Positions 12,652 through 26,025 of a stretch of 64,000 nucleotides of DNA are shown here, in pieces. The DNA lies in assembly GCA_035582835.1 (NCBI GenBank), contig JAYKAV010000966.1, forward strand, positions 762,775-826,774, given 5' to 3'. The translations under genes were made by a program, and so were the position numbers. Position 1 is the stretch's first letter. Each line of letters starts with the position of its first letter. The DNA is from Phoebastria nigripes. Taxonomy: Eukaryota; Chordata; Aves; Procellariiformes; Diomedeidae. The notes under the pieces were generated by a model that saw only the letters and a program-made list of their open reading frames with translations, ran no database searches and was not told where the DNA came from.

Positions 12652-13170
12652 AGCTTGAGCATTGCATCCAGCTCTGGGGCCCACAGTACAAGAAAGACAT
12701 GGCCCTGTTAGAGCGGGTCCAGAGGAGGGACATGAAAATGGTCAGAGGGCTGGAACACCTCTCCTATAGAGAGAGGCTGCGAGAATTGGGGTTGTTCAGC
12801 CTGGAGAAGAGAAGGCTCTGGGGAGACNTTATTGTAGCCTTTCAGTACTTAAAGGGGGCTTATAAGAAAGATGGGGACAAACTTTTTGCAGGGTTTTAGT
12901 GAGAGGACAAGGGACAATGGTTTTAAACAGAAAGAGGGTAGGTTTGGATTGGACATAAGGAAGAAATTCTTTACAGTGAGGGTGGTGAGACAATGGAACA
13001 GATTGCCCAGAGAAGTTGTGGATGCTCCGTCATTGGAAGTGTTCAAGGTCAGGTTGGATGGGGCTTTGAGCAACCTGATCTAGTGAAAGATGTCCCCACC
13101 CATGGCAGGGGGCCTGGACTAGATGATCTTTGAAGGTCCTTTCCAACCGACACCATTCTTTGATTCTGTA
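12652..13170 (+). mobile_element. CR1 LINE, 5'-truncated 3' fragment
   Basis: This is the 3' end of a chicken-repeat-1 non-LTR retrotransposon. It begins inside the C-terminal part of ORF2, in sequence coding for the [37 protein letters not shown] block at about 12720-12820. It ends in the CR1 3' tail (GGACTAGATGATCTTTGAAGG-like, then ATTCTTTGATTCTG). An N at 12829 and a stop near 12899 break the frame, so it is a dead copy. Sequence similarity puts it in the same subfamily as the copies at 20.24 kb and 54.66 kb. Such 5' truncation is normal for CR1. Confidence 0.95.
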
Positions 13171-16100
13171 ATGCTGATTCTATAATGAATCTGAAGTCCT
13201 GTCCAAATAAAGAAAATTAGAAGAGATTTTTAACTCTAGCCGGTTGAATATAAAAGTTTCAATGCAATTAGGCAGACTAAAAAAGGCTTTTGAAGAGTGA
13301 CTTACCAGAGTAGGCTAAACTAATACTCGGACCTCCTTCAGACATGCCAGGAACAAAAAGCTCAGTGTAGGGCCAACTGGTGGCTGGGATTTGAAAGGAC
13401 GCTCAGAGAGGATGAGGCCCTTACAAATATTTCATTCATTCTTGCTACATCCTGTTCCCTCTGGAAGAGGTCAGGGATTTTTTGCGGTGAAGTCCTTTGG
13501 GTGGGTGGGATGGGGGGAGCGCTGGCACAGGGTCGCTTGAGAACCTGTCTCAGTGGGAAATGACCATGCGATAGATCTCATGTTTATACAGAAAAAAGAT
13601 GAGTTTAAATACACAAAAAGGAAACGTCTTTGAGTATCCAGCTCCATGCAGAAGAGCCTAAGACCTTTTTCTTCCCTCTGCTGTCACTGGGCTCTGGCAT
13701 CAAGACTTCACCATGCAGAAATGTAGTTTTTCTAGTAATTGTCATGGAGCCATTAAGAAGTGACTTATTTCTAAGTTATATCTCACTATTATTCACCATC
13801 CTCTTTCTTCCTACTCTGTCTTCCATTAAAAAAAAAAAGCCCCTGGCAAATAAGTCAGGGATAGTGAAAAACAATTGAAATCCTTCCATAAGAAATGGGA
13901 TTTGGCAATTCCCCAGGATGAAAAGAAAAAGATGATGTGAAAGTAGCAGCACAGTCCTGATTCATTATTTACCTATTCTTGGTTCAAATAAATAGGGTCC
14001 AATTAAGATATAGGCAAGTAGGGTGAAAAGGAGCGGGTTAGAAAGCCATTTATTTCCAAACATCTTTTTGAAAGAAGCAGTCTTGCCCAAGACCTGATGA
14101 CTGTCGCCTGCTGTGGTATGAAGGGAGTGCCATACGCTTGGATATTTCATTGCTGGATGCAGTACAGGGCAAAGCTCTTGAAAGCTTTTAGTCATTAAAC
14201 TTTGCTAAACAACATGAAGCTTTTTTCAAAGAATGATACTCCTGCTTCACTGAGCTGGCCACCATCCAGCCCTAATTACCTTCTGCCTATCTAAATTGCT
14301 CTGTTTATTTACTTGGACAAGGTTATATGTCAAAAGATGTTGTTGGGTAGGGTTGGTGACACTAGGACAATAGGTACTGTGTCACCCGACTCATTCAGGG
14401 CTGGGTGAAGCAATTCCTATGTGCAGATCATAGTGATTTTGTGCAAATCACTCTGAAGCTTGCAAAGGACTTCATAAATCAAATAGCAGTTCCGGTAAGT
14501 TTAAACAAAGCGTTATCAATAAAAGTGCTGATCCCTGTCAAGCTACCTAGACCACTGTGGGTGTTGTATATGAATATTGTTATAGTACTCCAGAATGCAT
14601 AAAAGAGAGAGGCCTGGCTTGTATGAGAAATGAAGAAGTTTCTCCATATGCATCTACCACAGGTTTGTGGCCATCCCATACTGATGCAGTGCTGGAGGGG
14701 ATAAGGACCATTGATTCTTCTAGACAAAGGTGGTTGTCTCTTCCAAGTCGATATTTTTTTTTCCTGTCACACTGCTGCTTAAATGCTAATACAAACCTTA
14801 ATAAAACATTACATTTGTGTTATCAGTAAGGTACCTAGTGCACTTCCTTGAGCTCTATATCCGTGCTTTCTGTACGGGAGGGACCAGGGGATGTGGCTGT
14901 CAGATTGAGACCCTGGTGTTTCAGGTGCTGGTACAGTGAAATCAGCCATCCAACACAAAGTATGGCAGACTGCTTTGTCAGCGGTTCTTAAACTTATTCT
15001 CAGGATTTGACCTAGACTGGAAGGATATGAAAAAGACAGTACAAGTTGAGGAACTTTTTCAAATAAGCAAACAACAGTCCTGCTGAGCAGAGCTATTTTT
15101 GAGGGGGGAGATGTTTGTTTAATCACCTAATGGAGCTGGTGCATTTTTTCCAGATGTACTCAGATCGAGCAGTGGCCTCTGCAATCAGTGGTGTAGTTGT
15201 CTTGGATTTTTTTTTCTTTTGTGTATGGAGGTAGGGATCCAGCCCCCTCCCCTGGCCCTTCCTGTGGCAGTGAGCATGCTTTACATACTGGTGAGACTGA
15301 GCAAGGTGACCTTGCTTTGCTCTTTGAATTATAACTTCCTCAGTTTGAACGTTTGCAGTGCTTTAATACTAAACCACTGCCTCTTGCTGAAGGCACTGTG
15401 CAGTGGGAGTAGAGACAATTTAAATCCATTGCCAGAGAGTGAGAGAGACTTCATTAATGTCTGGAGTATTTGAATGCCACCAGTTACTATCCTTAGCATC
15501 AGGGATCAATTATTTCAATGAAATAACAAATGCACCCAACACAGGCAATTCTTATCCCCATTCCACTTAGTAGGCAGTTTCCCCATAGCTGTGTCTTCCG
15601 GGTGATTGTACTGGGGGCGGGGGGGGATGTCCCAGAGGTTGGCCAGTTTCTCAAGAGAGTTTAAAAGTAAATGACGACTTCTCACCATGTTCTTGTTTCA
15701 TTCTTTTCTGCAAATCTTTGTGCACTCTTAATACTTTTACTTTTCAAAGGCTTGTCTGAATTCCCAAGTTGGTTTAATGTTACTGAATGATTATATCAAT
15801 TTAGCTGAATACTCTTATTTGACATAAGCCTAACTACGTCTAAATAAATATTTATACTCAGCCTAAACAAATCTAAATGTTAAGTATTGAATTAAAAGTA
15901 TTTAAGTGCCTTATTTCAAAACCTTATTTAAAAACCAAATGAGACAAATAAGTATAGGTAAAGTTGAAACCTAAACAAGCGTGCTCATCTAACTGTGTAC
16001 TTTTACAGCCTGCTAGATACCACACCATAGGAAAAGCAGTGCAAATCTATGAAAGCTGGGGCTAAAAATGTGTTGTCTTTTTTTCTCTGAAGGCAGTTTA

Positions 16101-19100
16101 GTGCTTTCACTAAAATCATTGGGTGAGACTGTATGAGAATTTCTTGGCATTTTGGTGACAGGGGGTGCTTTCAAACATCAAGTTAGCAGGGAGGGTAGGG
16201 TGGCTGAGCATATACTGGGCAACACGGACTAATTCGCATGATAGTTTCCCTACTGCACAACCATAGTTCTTTCTAAATGCATGGAAGTAGTGCTCTTGCT
16301 TACCATTTTTTAATGACCATGTATGGTTAGACCTGAGGCCAAGAGGCCATCGTTATAAACCCTTGTTTTGCCTGCATGGGAATCTTGCCCACCATGTTAC
16401 TGTGAAGCAAACGTGGTGGCGATGGAGACCAGAGCAAGCGGCAGAGTCCTGGCTTCATCCTCCTCTGCGTCAGGTAGCAGAGCTGGAGACGCGGTGGTGG
16501 ACTTCAGGCCTTCCCTTAGTCGCTGTGAGCAGGGACCAGCCAAAGGGCAGTGGCTGTCCTTTATAGACACTCCAATTTGAAAACTAAGTGGAGACACACA
16601 TTTCTGTCTGAAATGCATATGACTTTTCTGCCTGAAAATGTTTACCCAAAACTTTAAGGAAAGTTTAATACTGTGGCTAATTTTAGCAATGTACTGGAGC
16701 TGTCTGGGTGCTTGTTTTGGTTTTTTGAATCTTGCCATGAGGTAAGTTCTCATTTTATGTAATCGTTTTCACCCATGTGTCACACATCCTCTGCAAAGGA
16801 ATAAAAACACTGTGCCCCAGTCTTGCAGGCTGGAGACTGAAGCACTGAGGCTTCAATATACTCAGCTTCATGGTGGAGTAACCTTCTTGCTCGAGCCCCT
16901 TGTCCAGCGTTGTTCCATCTTTTGGCACCAACCCTTTTCCGTGCCATCTTTCTTTGAATCAATATTAGGAGTTCACTTGCCAGTCACGTTAACTATATCA
17001 AATGGCAGTGTACTCAGCCTGAATGAACTCCAGCTTTTTACGGATGCTGATCCAGAACTAGTCCAGAGGCAAAGCCTTGGTGAGTTGCTGTTACTTGAAT
17101 ACTCCAGAGCAAGCAAACACAGATTTCAGAGATATTCAAAGAATGAACTTCTTCATCTCAGACATCCTCACGTTCCAGTGCTTTAGTAACTAATTTCTGA
17201 ATATCTCTGTAATGTCAGTTACAATTCATGCCTGCTCTTCTCCCATCAAACAAATGGAGAATAGCAAGTTTGAGTTTCCTACTGGCTTTTCTTTATGTCA
17301 TGGTTTAAGTCCTATAGAAAGCTAGTGAGAGAAATCTGTGCTCAGATACACATGTGCAACTCCTGCTGTTTTCTGTGTGGGATGGTGCATAGTTATTTGA
17401 TGGTGGATTGTATTAACAAAATGCTTTGCAAAGCATCATAGGATATGCAAGTCATTTATGTCTCGGAGTGAAGCTTCCTCTGATGTGACTCCGCAGGCTC
17501 TGTACACATGCAGCAAAAATCTGTTGGAAATTTGTCTCTTGTTGAGGACTCAGTCATACTGNGATTTCCAGGTGTGGAAATGGGATTTCTGGCCTCTGGG
17601 ACTGGTTTCCAGCTTTGTTTTGGAAGGGCAAACTCTTGCACAGGGGAGTTTCCAATGCTTCAAAGCCTTCCTGTGCCCAGCAGCTTCTAGCCTCGCATGT
17701 TTAACAAACCTCCATGGTTATCTTACTGTCATGAGCTCGATGGTAGGCATATGTAAAGCTTGGAGATATGATGTTTCTGACGGCAGTCATAAATGCACAA
17801 AATATTAGCATATGAATGTCTTCAGAAATTCACATTGAAAAGACCAGGCCAAGGGGTAGGGATTTTTAGTCTTGTGCTAGCACTCTGTCATGGCTACAGA
17901 TTGCTGGTACATCACATCCAGGGCAAGCAGCACGGGCAAATATCTCTCTACTGTGACGTGACTGATAACTATGATATTACTTTGCAGGCATCATACGTTT
18001 CCACTAATTGGATGCTATTACTACCTGATGTGTAGGTCATTGGTCCTAATTAATTAAGGGCCAAGAAGGTACTTAGTACTTTACAAGATGCAGATGAAGA
18101 CAGATGTCTGCTTGGGAAATTAAAATGTACCAGTTTGAGGGTTTTATATAAAACCAGATCAACTATACAAATCTGATATCTAGACAGATCCTAATAAACC
18201 TGATGAAAATTAGAGAAATTAGATCAGCTTAAAGCTAATAAAATATGGTAGAAATGTTCAAAGTTGTCTGCAAAAATGCTTTCAGGCAGAAGGATTAGCA
18301 TGAAGCATATTTTTACACGGATTAGGGAGAATATTTTACAGGGTAAACTAGCCCATAAAATTGTTCCTTTTTACTTGAGTCTATAGAAGGACTTCTCTCA
18401 TGAGATACACAGCCTGAAGAAAAACTCGCAGTCTTTGGCTATTGCAATAACAGCTTGTTCTTTCCTTATGCACCATACGTAAAATCAGAAGAGTTCCCGA
18501 AACAACTGAACTATGCATTCTGATTACTTGGAAATAAGACCATCCAAATAAATGCTTCAGAATATATACATTAAACACTGTAATTCTGACTGTCCTGCAG
18601 TTGTTTGCAGGGGAGTGCAGGTTCTGTTTTCAATGATGTCATGCTTTGAGGCATATTTCCTATTATGTGTACACATCAGCACTATAAACTTTATGTATTA
18701 AAGTAGCCCTATAAATTTTCAGCTTATTTGCTTTCAAACAGTTAAAGAAAAGTGTTTATGCATGGTGATCATGTTTGAAGACTTTTCTAGATAGATATTC
18801 TCTGTTAGAAAGTGTGCAGGCTGTGTTTGAATTTAGGGTTTATCTACTGTACAAAATTTCTAAATACATTGAGCGGCCACTGTAAATTCAAATTTGAAAT
18901 ATATATATACCGAAGTACCCCACATACAAAGCAAACATTGTAAAATACACTTGGATTAGACCTTTTAACCACATCAGTGGGTGCCATAAAAGAAACATTT
19001 AGCCTAAGAGCTCAGAAGATGCATGATGAAAGCTGCCCAACAGAAGTCTTTGGAGGCTGCCTAATAATTAGGGTAGTGGGATGAAACTGGTCATGCAAGG

Positions 19101-20239
19101 AGGAGGATTTACGCTGCTCTCCGTTTGCCTCATATAATGTAGCTGGCCCTTGTTGGTTCTACTAACTCATGTGTCGAAATGCGCTTACCAGTGAGAAGAA
19201 AAATGTTCCCACCAGCTGCTGAGCAGCCTTGCAGTGGCCTCTCTGTCCCGCTACAAACACACAGAAGAGACTCATCTTGTTACAACCAGGATTCAACCGT
19301 GCCCTGCAGCAGCAGAGGCTACAACACTGGGGAGCAGGTGGCCTCGGTCTTGTCACCGGGACCATACTTGGCATTTTATGTCAGGTCTGTGGGAAGCCAG
19401 TAGTTTCGGTCGAGACCTCTTTTCCGTTTGTTAGCGTTGGCTTTTTCACAGGGCATACTTTTGCATTTATTCAAACGTCAAAACGAAATGGGGCCGGGAA
19501 ATGGGGTCTCCATAGGCAGGACTATGTGTGAGGCAAATGCTGTGCCCAACTTGTCCTGCAGCTCCACTGGTAAGAAAGTAGCAAGAGTTTGCATGGCTTT
19601 ACTTGTGGGTTTGCATCTTTTGTTGCATGTTTTTTCATAGGGATGCCTTGGCAGCGCTTATTTAAGCAATAGGTTAAAGATGCACTGTGCTGCCAGAAGC
19701 GTGAAAAATGCCGCTCCTTTATTTGAGCATGGTTAGTCCAGCTCATCAATCAAGGACAGAGAGGGTTTAGATTCTCCAACTTTTAGGAAGAGTCAACTCT
19801 GAGTGTTAGGAAACCGAAACCAGATGCTTTATTTACAGCGCAAACAGTGCTCCCCCCACCCTTTTTTTTTTTCTTTAAAGATACATTTCTGAGTCTTGCA
19901 GTTGTTTTAGGTTAAAATACAATTTGAGAATGGTTTGACTGCAAAATGAGCAGGCAGATAAATAAATCCCCCAAACCATGGGTTGTTATTGGTAGTAGTG
20001 GAAGGGCTGGTCTGCTTGTCTGTCGCTATTTACTTCCCTGCATCTCAAATTGCAACCTCTGATCTTTAGGAGCATGACTTGTGGTTCTTGAAAGCCTTTG
20101 AGGAGACAGGAGAAAATTGTAAATCTGGGACTTAGGCCTATGTTTTTTTTCAGGGCAGAAAGGAAAAGACCATACATGTATGTGCACTTACTGGACAGCA
20201 TTTCCAAGCAAAAATTGCACCCTGCATAGGGGGGGGCTG
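13171..20239. other. Noncoding stretch upstream of the plexin gene, part 2
   Basis: No gene is supportable. A 124-codon open frame at 16812-17186 and clustered frames at 16360-16600 and 19160-19530 have no recognisable domain. The last two sit in slightly GC-richer patches, which lengthen frames on both strands. A tight G-quadruplex motif lies at 13499-13517. AT-rich DNA at 15780-15980 contains loosely repeated CCTAAACAA-like words. A single N lies at 17562. Confidence 0.55.
13499..13517 (+). other. Short-loop G-quadruplex motif
   Basis: G-runs at 13499-13501, 13503-13505, 13507-13509 and 13512-13517 are separated by loops of 1, 1 and 2 bases. From established quadruplex biophysics, loops this short predict a very stable parallel fold. 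If the region is transcribed as a first intron, the G-rich strand would be in the RNA. Function is unknown. Confidence 0.55.
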
Positions 20240-20568
20240 TTCAATACTTAAAGGGGGCTTATAAGAAAGATGGAGAGAGGCTTTTTACCAGGGCCTGTAG
20301 TGACAGGACAAGGGTCAGTGGTTTTAAACTGAAAGAGGGTAGTTTTAGGTAGGACATAAGAAAGAAATTCTTTATGATGAGGGTGGTGAGACACTGGAAG
20401 AGGCTGCCCAGAGCAGCTGTGGATGTCCCATCATTGGAAGTGTTCAAGGTCAGGCTGGATGGGGCCTTAAGCAATCTGATCTAGGGAAAGATGTCCCTGC
20501 CCATGGCCAGGGGGTTGCACTAGATGATCTTTGAAGGTCCTTTCCAACCCAAACCATTCTATGATTCT
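20240..20568 (+). mobile_element. CR1 LINE, short 3' fragment
   Basis: Only the last roughly 330 bp of a CR1 element remain. It starts at the TACTTAAAGGGGGCTTATAAG-type sequence and ends with AACCATTCTATGATTCT. It lines up by eye with the 3' parts of the copies at 12.65 kb and 54.66 kb. The coding remnant on the + strand is too short and broken to matter. A G-run (GGGGGGG) immediately precedes the truncation point. Confidence 0.93.
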
Positions 20569-21206
20569 CTGCAAGTTTATGCATCACCTAAATCCCATTA
20601 GAGCACTCAACGCAGGCCATAGACAGTTCCTGGCCTGGTTGGCAGGTCCAGCTGGAGTGGGTCCTGAGCCCACCTACGCAAACTAGCTGGTTGTATTCAC
20701 ATCTGTCCCACATGTGTTAGAGCCGCTCTGCGGAGATTGTAGTGTTGTGTTCAGCATGGCTGAGGACTTGTAATTTTAAAGGACAGACCTCTGTTCTGGA
20801 GGGGTTAGGCAGGGACTGGTGTGAAATGGCCGGTAATGTATTTTCATCACGCGTTGTATCATGCTCCTTTTTTGAAATAAAGTGCTCCTGGAGATGAAAT
20901 CGTGTTGGACAGTTCTGAAGCTAGGAAAACACATTTTATGACTGTGTTATGCATCCATAAAAAGGGGATTTTATAATGCTTTTGCCGACAGGCCCTTAAG
21001 TAGACAGGCACAGGTAGATGCTGCTGTCAGGTCCGTGCAAATTACTGGTTAACTGGCTACATAAATTTGGAATGAAATACAATGAATAGAAACATAGAAG
21101 AAGTGCACGGAGTGTCTGTCCGGGCAAATTGGATCAACGCAAGCCAGCGCTGCACTGTTAGAGCCAGGGACGCTCCATTCATTTAGATGAGCCTCACGTG
21201 TTTATT

Positions 21207-21237
21207 AAAAAAAAAAAANAAAAAAANAAAAAAAAAA
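21207..21237. repeat. Poly-A tract with two ambiguous bases
   Basis: A 31-base run of A carries N at 21219 and 21227, followed by CA-interrupted A-rich sequence. The Ns probably mark unresolved homopolymer length. Upstream there is no AATAAA and no recognisable retroposed gene, so I do not call a processed pseudogene. Confidence 0.85.
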
Positions 21238-22861
21238 CAAAAAACAACAGGAAAAGGTAAACACAAGTCAAAATGCTGCAACTCTGTTTTGTCTTTTCTC
21301 GCCTGCGGCAGCCAAAAGCCACAATGGATAAATGAGTAAGTGCAATCAAATGCAACTTGGTAACACGCAGCCTGTTCTATATTTGTTTGCATCTCCAGTG
21401 CTTAACCCTTTATACTGTGTATGGTATTTATTTTAGCACGTTCAATTTCCTGCAAGCCCTCTTTCTTGTGGATTCTATTTCACTCATCTCCCCACTGCCT
21501 TAAAAGCCTCTCCAAATATTTACCACGTGCCCTTTCTTGCTATGCTTCTCTTCTGCTTCTCCAGGTTGTTTCTGCCCTGTTGTCATGTGTCTCCCCATCT
21601 TCTGGCTCTCTTCTCAGCTGCAGGAGTTATCTGTCTGTGAGCAGAAGCAGCCCCCCCAGTTTGTTGTTCCTGCTGTGCTGCTTCACCTGCACCATGTACC
21701 ACTACCTCCTCTTGGTTCCCTGTGGCAGGATGCCAGTTCAGCCGGCACCATCTCTTCTGTGCCCACGTTCCCTCCTCCTCAAGCTGGAGTGAACATTTGA
21801 GTATGTAAAATGAGCAGGTGCCATGAAGTTAAGTATGTCTCGCTGTATTTTTCTTTCCTCTGAAAAAGCAGGAGGAAACAAAAGAGGAGGAAAAAGCAGT
21901 CAAGAAACAAAAGAGGTGTTTCCATATAAGATTTGAAAAGAGATAGGAAGTCAGTGAGGTAGTGAGTATGTCTGAGCTCCCCGTCAAGGTCTGAAAATCA
22001 CTTGAGGTTCTTGTTCTTTTTTTTTTCTCCCTTTTTTTTCTTCTACCTCCTGCTTTGTCATCAGAGACTTTCCACAAGAGTATTCAAGCTGTAGTAGCAG
22101 CAGTCATAGGAGAGGAAAACTTGGAGGTTGTGCCTGAGAAGAAAAGAAAAGAAGGTTGGGGGAGGAGGAGCTGTAAGAAGATGTGAAAAGATGTGTAAGG
22201 GAGGAAAAATAAAAGGGCTTTTTAAAAACTGTCATGAACATTAATTTGAAGGGCAGAGAGAAAAAAAACCACTTTAATCTCAGAGCAATCAAAATGAGCA
22301 ACACCACCACAGACATACAAACGGTCCAAATGAAAGTTTAAAGAATTTCAAGAAAGACGAACCAGACAAACCCCTGCGATTTATCTCCAGCAGCAGAAGC
22401 CAGGAAAATTTTCCATTCCTCAACTATGCGTTTCTTGGCTCCCGACATTCAATAAACTTTCCGTTTCAAGAATTTTCCCCATCCTCCTCTGCCTTTCTCT
22501 CTTTGTGGCTTGCGTTATCAGCTGCCTCGGTACAATATATATCGTAGTACTCCATTTAGTGCGGTTGACAGCTTCCCATTTTCATAGAGCTTCTATCCCA
22601 CCTCTCAGAAGTTCTGGATAAATTGCTGGCACAGCCAGATAACTACATTAAAATGAAGAACGCAGGAATCTGTTAAGCCCAAATGGGAAAACAAAATCAG
22701 GAGAAACGGAAGAATAAGAAGACAGCATGATGATGAGAGAGGGAATCACACAGCAAACACCACCAAGTGAGAGGTAGAATCAGAGGGAAAGGATTTTGTT
22801 GCATAGGGCTTTATGAATTACTCGCCATATTTGTGTTTCATTGATTTATGAGTTAAAATTG

Positions 22862-22889
22862 ATTTATCCCACTGATTTATGGGATAAAT
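22862..22889. repeat. Perfect 10-bp inverted repeat with 8-base loop
   Basis: ATTTATCCCA at 22862-22871 pairs with TGGGATAAAT at 22880-22889. The loop again contains TGATTTA, a word occurring three times within about 40 bp here. It is a small hairpin in AT-rich DNA with no assigned role. Confidence 0.7.
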
Positions 22890-24110
22890 TTCATACAGCC
22901 TTATCATTGCGGCTTATACGTGATTCTTCTGTTAAGTCCTACAGCATTATAATGTAACAGGAAGAAAAAAAATATGGCTCTGCCTTGTGCCAAAGTGCCG
23001 CTTAGCTTTGAAAGTCTGTGTGCCACCCTCTACAGCCATATCGCAGTGAGGAAATCCCTGGCTGTTTCCAGCTCTCCTCTCGCTGCACTCAAGTCAGCAA
23101 GGGCTATGTGCAGGTTCGAGCTGCCGCCGAAGCAGGCTGGTGTGGCTGCAAAAGGCTGCGGCTGCGCTGGACATCCAGAGCGTGGTTTGGTGTTTCTGTT
23201 TTGAGGAGGATGGCGAGATGGATCGCCTGCCTGTGACCTCTCAAGTCTCCTTTGTGCAATCTGTAGGGAAAGGAAAGCTTCACACATGCTGGAAATGTCG
23301 TCCTTTTGATTTGATTATTTTTTGTGTGTGTGATTAATGGTTAATTACAAGGAAGAACTGGTTCTGGCAAGGAAGGAGCCAGAATAGTTTGTGTTTGTTT
23401 CCACATGGTCATGCTCAGATTCCCCCACACTGGAAAAAAATCCGCCTCCTTTCTTGTTTCTTCCAGGGGAAGTCCAAAACCAGTCCTTGAAGATGACCTT
23501 AGCAGTGAAAACAAGCAATTCGTTGTTGTAGTGTGGAGCTGGTGACACAGAGTCCTTTTACTATCGGTATAAATGCATTTTTTTCCTTGTGCCGTAATAC
23601 CCTTATTAGTGCAGAGAAAGCCAGCGAATAAAAGCTATCCTAACTCCTTGGGTTTTCCTTCCCATGCTCCAGGCTCTCTCTCATTTTCTGCTGGTCCCTC
23701 AGATAAAAGAAAACAAAAAAGTTTTCACGAGTTGCAGAAGGGGTAAAGTAACCCAGGGCTTGCACAGAGCTGGCGGACAGGCACGGGGTAGTCCCCAGCT
23801 TCTGCCAGGCTTCTGTGGCCGCCTTGCACAGCAGTTGCTGCAGGGAGCCATCCCCACTCAAAGCTCGGGCAGCTCAGAAACTGCAGCGGGTATTTACACT
23901 TAGGGCCAAATTAGATTTGGCCGTTTGCAGGATCAGGGAGTGTAAAAGTGTCTCTAAGTGACTTCAGGAGTGTCTGGGGGGGCCTGTGGTCCTGTGCCGA
24001 CTGCAGACTGATGCAGCTGGGTGTTGGTCCATATGGCATCACTGGGCTTAGCATTCAGTGAGGTTTGGAAAAAAAAAAAAAAAGCTAAATTTTTGTTAGT
24101 TGGGAGACCT

Positions 24111-24131
24111 CATGGTTTTAACAAAACCATG
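24111..24131. repeat. Perfect 9-bp inverted repeat with 3-base loop
   Basis: CATGGTTTT at 24111-24119 and AAAACCATG at 24123-24131 are separated by AAC. This is a compact hairpin. It is too short and lacks the arms expected of a miRNA precursor. Confidence 0.75.
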
Positions 24132-25992
24132 AAGCAGGTCAAAGAGGGGATTCTGTGGGTTCAGATTCCTGCCGAGTCAGCTGCTTGCTATTAAACACGT
24201 CACTCGGCTGCTTTTCTTGCAGATCAACTACATCTTTGTAACACTGAGAAAGTGAGGCCTCATTAAAATGGGCGCTTCATTTCTACTGAGAGAACGCGAA
24301 AAGGTGGAGGGATGAATGCAGAAGCCAAAACTGAAAGGGAGGTGTGGTCCAGGAGGGCAGGAACGCAGGCCTTCTCTGCAGCGTTTCTCTTCCCTGTGTG
24401 TGCTCCTGCCTGCATCAGTGGGGCTGGATTGTGTATATGCAACCCTCTTGCTTGAGGTGCTAATATGAACTCTTGTCTTCATAATAAAAATTACAATAAT
24501 AAAAATTAGGATTTGAAGAGACCTTTCTGGTGTAAGCTACCTGTGTCTCAGACTGGTTTATACTCCATAATCACTGGTAGCTAATGCTGTGGAATGAGGT
24601 CTTTCCACAGCAGCTATTTTTATTGACTTTTTTTTAAGCTACTTGGCACTGTGAACTCTTGAAGATACTTTCACTTAAGAGAGTTTTTGTTTTGATTCCT
24701 AAAAGCAGCAAAACACCCACTCTTGGACTATGGCAGAATACATGGTATAAAAGATTTTCAAAATCAAAACGCTGCCAGGTCTGGCTGTAATAAACCAGGG
24801 AATTCATTAGAGTTCAGATTTGTGTAGCATGGCTCTGCTTCTAAGAGTACATATAAATCTGCAAAGCGCTACTCTTCTTTTTTGTTTACCTGCTGATGTT
24901 GCAGAGACAGCACATTATTGGAAATTCTTGACTGCGATCGCAAAATACGTAAGTATGCATTTTTTGAGTCTCATTACCTGTTGTTAATGCTCTTTTGAGC
25001 AACTCCTAGTTGAAAAATTAAGACTCACGTTGCTCCCTCCTGCTCTGAATTTGGATCTGGATCAGAATATTAAATACTTCAGAGTTCAGGTGTGCACAGA
25101 TGAAAGGTTTTGATTCAGACTACTAATAGTGTTATTAATTTAGCTTAAAGCTAATGACATAATTATTAATGTGAACTCTGAATTTGCTAGCTGTTTGCCT
25201 CGCTTAAACTTTTGACTCAACCCTGCCGATTTTGCACCAAGTTTGTGAGAGTCCTTGGTGTGGAGATGCTGGGATGCTGGTGGGTACAGGACCTACTGTG
25301 AAAAGCAGTTGTGCTCCTCAGCTGTTAATTCAATTGCAATGCCTGTAGAAACGTTTTCCATGTTGGGACAGGAAAACATTTCTGTTTGGGTTGCTGGCCC
25401 GTTTGTATGTGGCAATACTGTTTTACTGTAGTTGCCAGAGATACTGGAGCTGGATGAGATCCCCTGTTTAATCCCCTCCCTACCCCCTTGGAGATTGTGA
25501 GACACGAGGAAGGTTTGGTGATCTTTGGTAATCTGATCAACAGCTCTGCAGACACCAAGACTGGTGGTACAGATTCTCAAAACCCATCTTCTGTCTTTGT
25601 GGGAAGCTTGATGGGGATAATCTTCTAAGTAAAGGTCAAGAAAAGTCCTTAAAATTCTCTTTGGGTGGCCTTGTTCATGCAATGCCACTTCATCCTTTCA
25701 AACATGTCCCTTTGCCCTCGAGCTCCCAGCTACCCAGGCTGTGGGATGCCTCAGTGTCCACTTGGGTTAATGGGCTGTCTTAGGGAGTGAGTTATCCAAG
25801 CTCTTTTTACTGCTGATACCTCAGATCTTCTGAAAGATGAGAGTCTCCAGAGTGATGTAAGGATCTTCTTGCCCATGCCCCTTTCCCAGGGGAACCATCC
25901 TGTGCACGCTCTCCTCTCCCAGCCGCTGCTGGCCTCTGCTGATGCTGCAGGCGTGAGAGATAGATTTACTCCTCTTTGGGCCCCGGAGTACA

Positions 25993-26025
25993 GCTCATTC
26001 TTGCCAGATGAAACCATGGTATAGG
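25993..26025 (+). repeat. Left 33-bp direct repeat flanking the solo LTR
   Basis: These 33 bases recur exactly at 27179-27211, and the two copies abut the TG start and CA end of the LTR element. A retroviral integrase normally duplicates 4 to 6 bp, so the length is anomalous. Three further bases (ACA) before this copy also match the last bases of the LTR. Confidence 0.95.

Larger units (their letters stand above)
20569..26025. other. Noncoding stretch upstream of the plexin gene, part 3
   Basis: No gene is supportable. It contains a 31-base A-rich tract with two Ns (21207-21237), purine-rich sequence around 21860-22260, two short perfect inverted repeats (22862-22889 and 24111-24131), a 15-A run at 24069-24083, and a mildly CpG-containing patch at about 23080-23190 that is too small and weak to call a CpG island. 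The final 33 bp are the left copy of a direct repeat around the solo LTR. Confidence 0.55.

Noticed and set aside
16812..17186. 124-codon open frame on the + strand
   Set aside because: No family recognised, no splice or promoter context, and frequent short frames nearby. A protein search of the translation would be decisive.
21183..21260. Poly-A tract as the tail of a processed pseudogene
   Set aside because: No coding remnant, no AATAAA upstream and no flanking target duplication were seen.
22974..23240. CpG island or first exon of the plexin gene
   Set aside because: CpGs are few, the patch is under 300 bp, and no clear donor with a promoter context was found.
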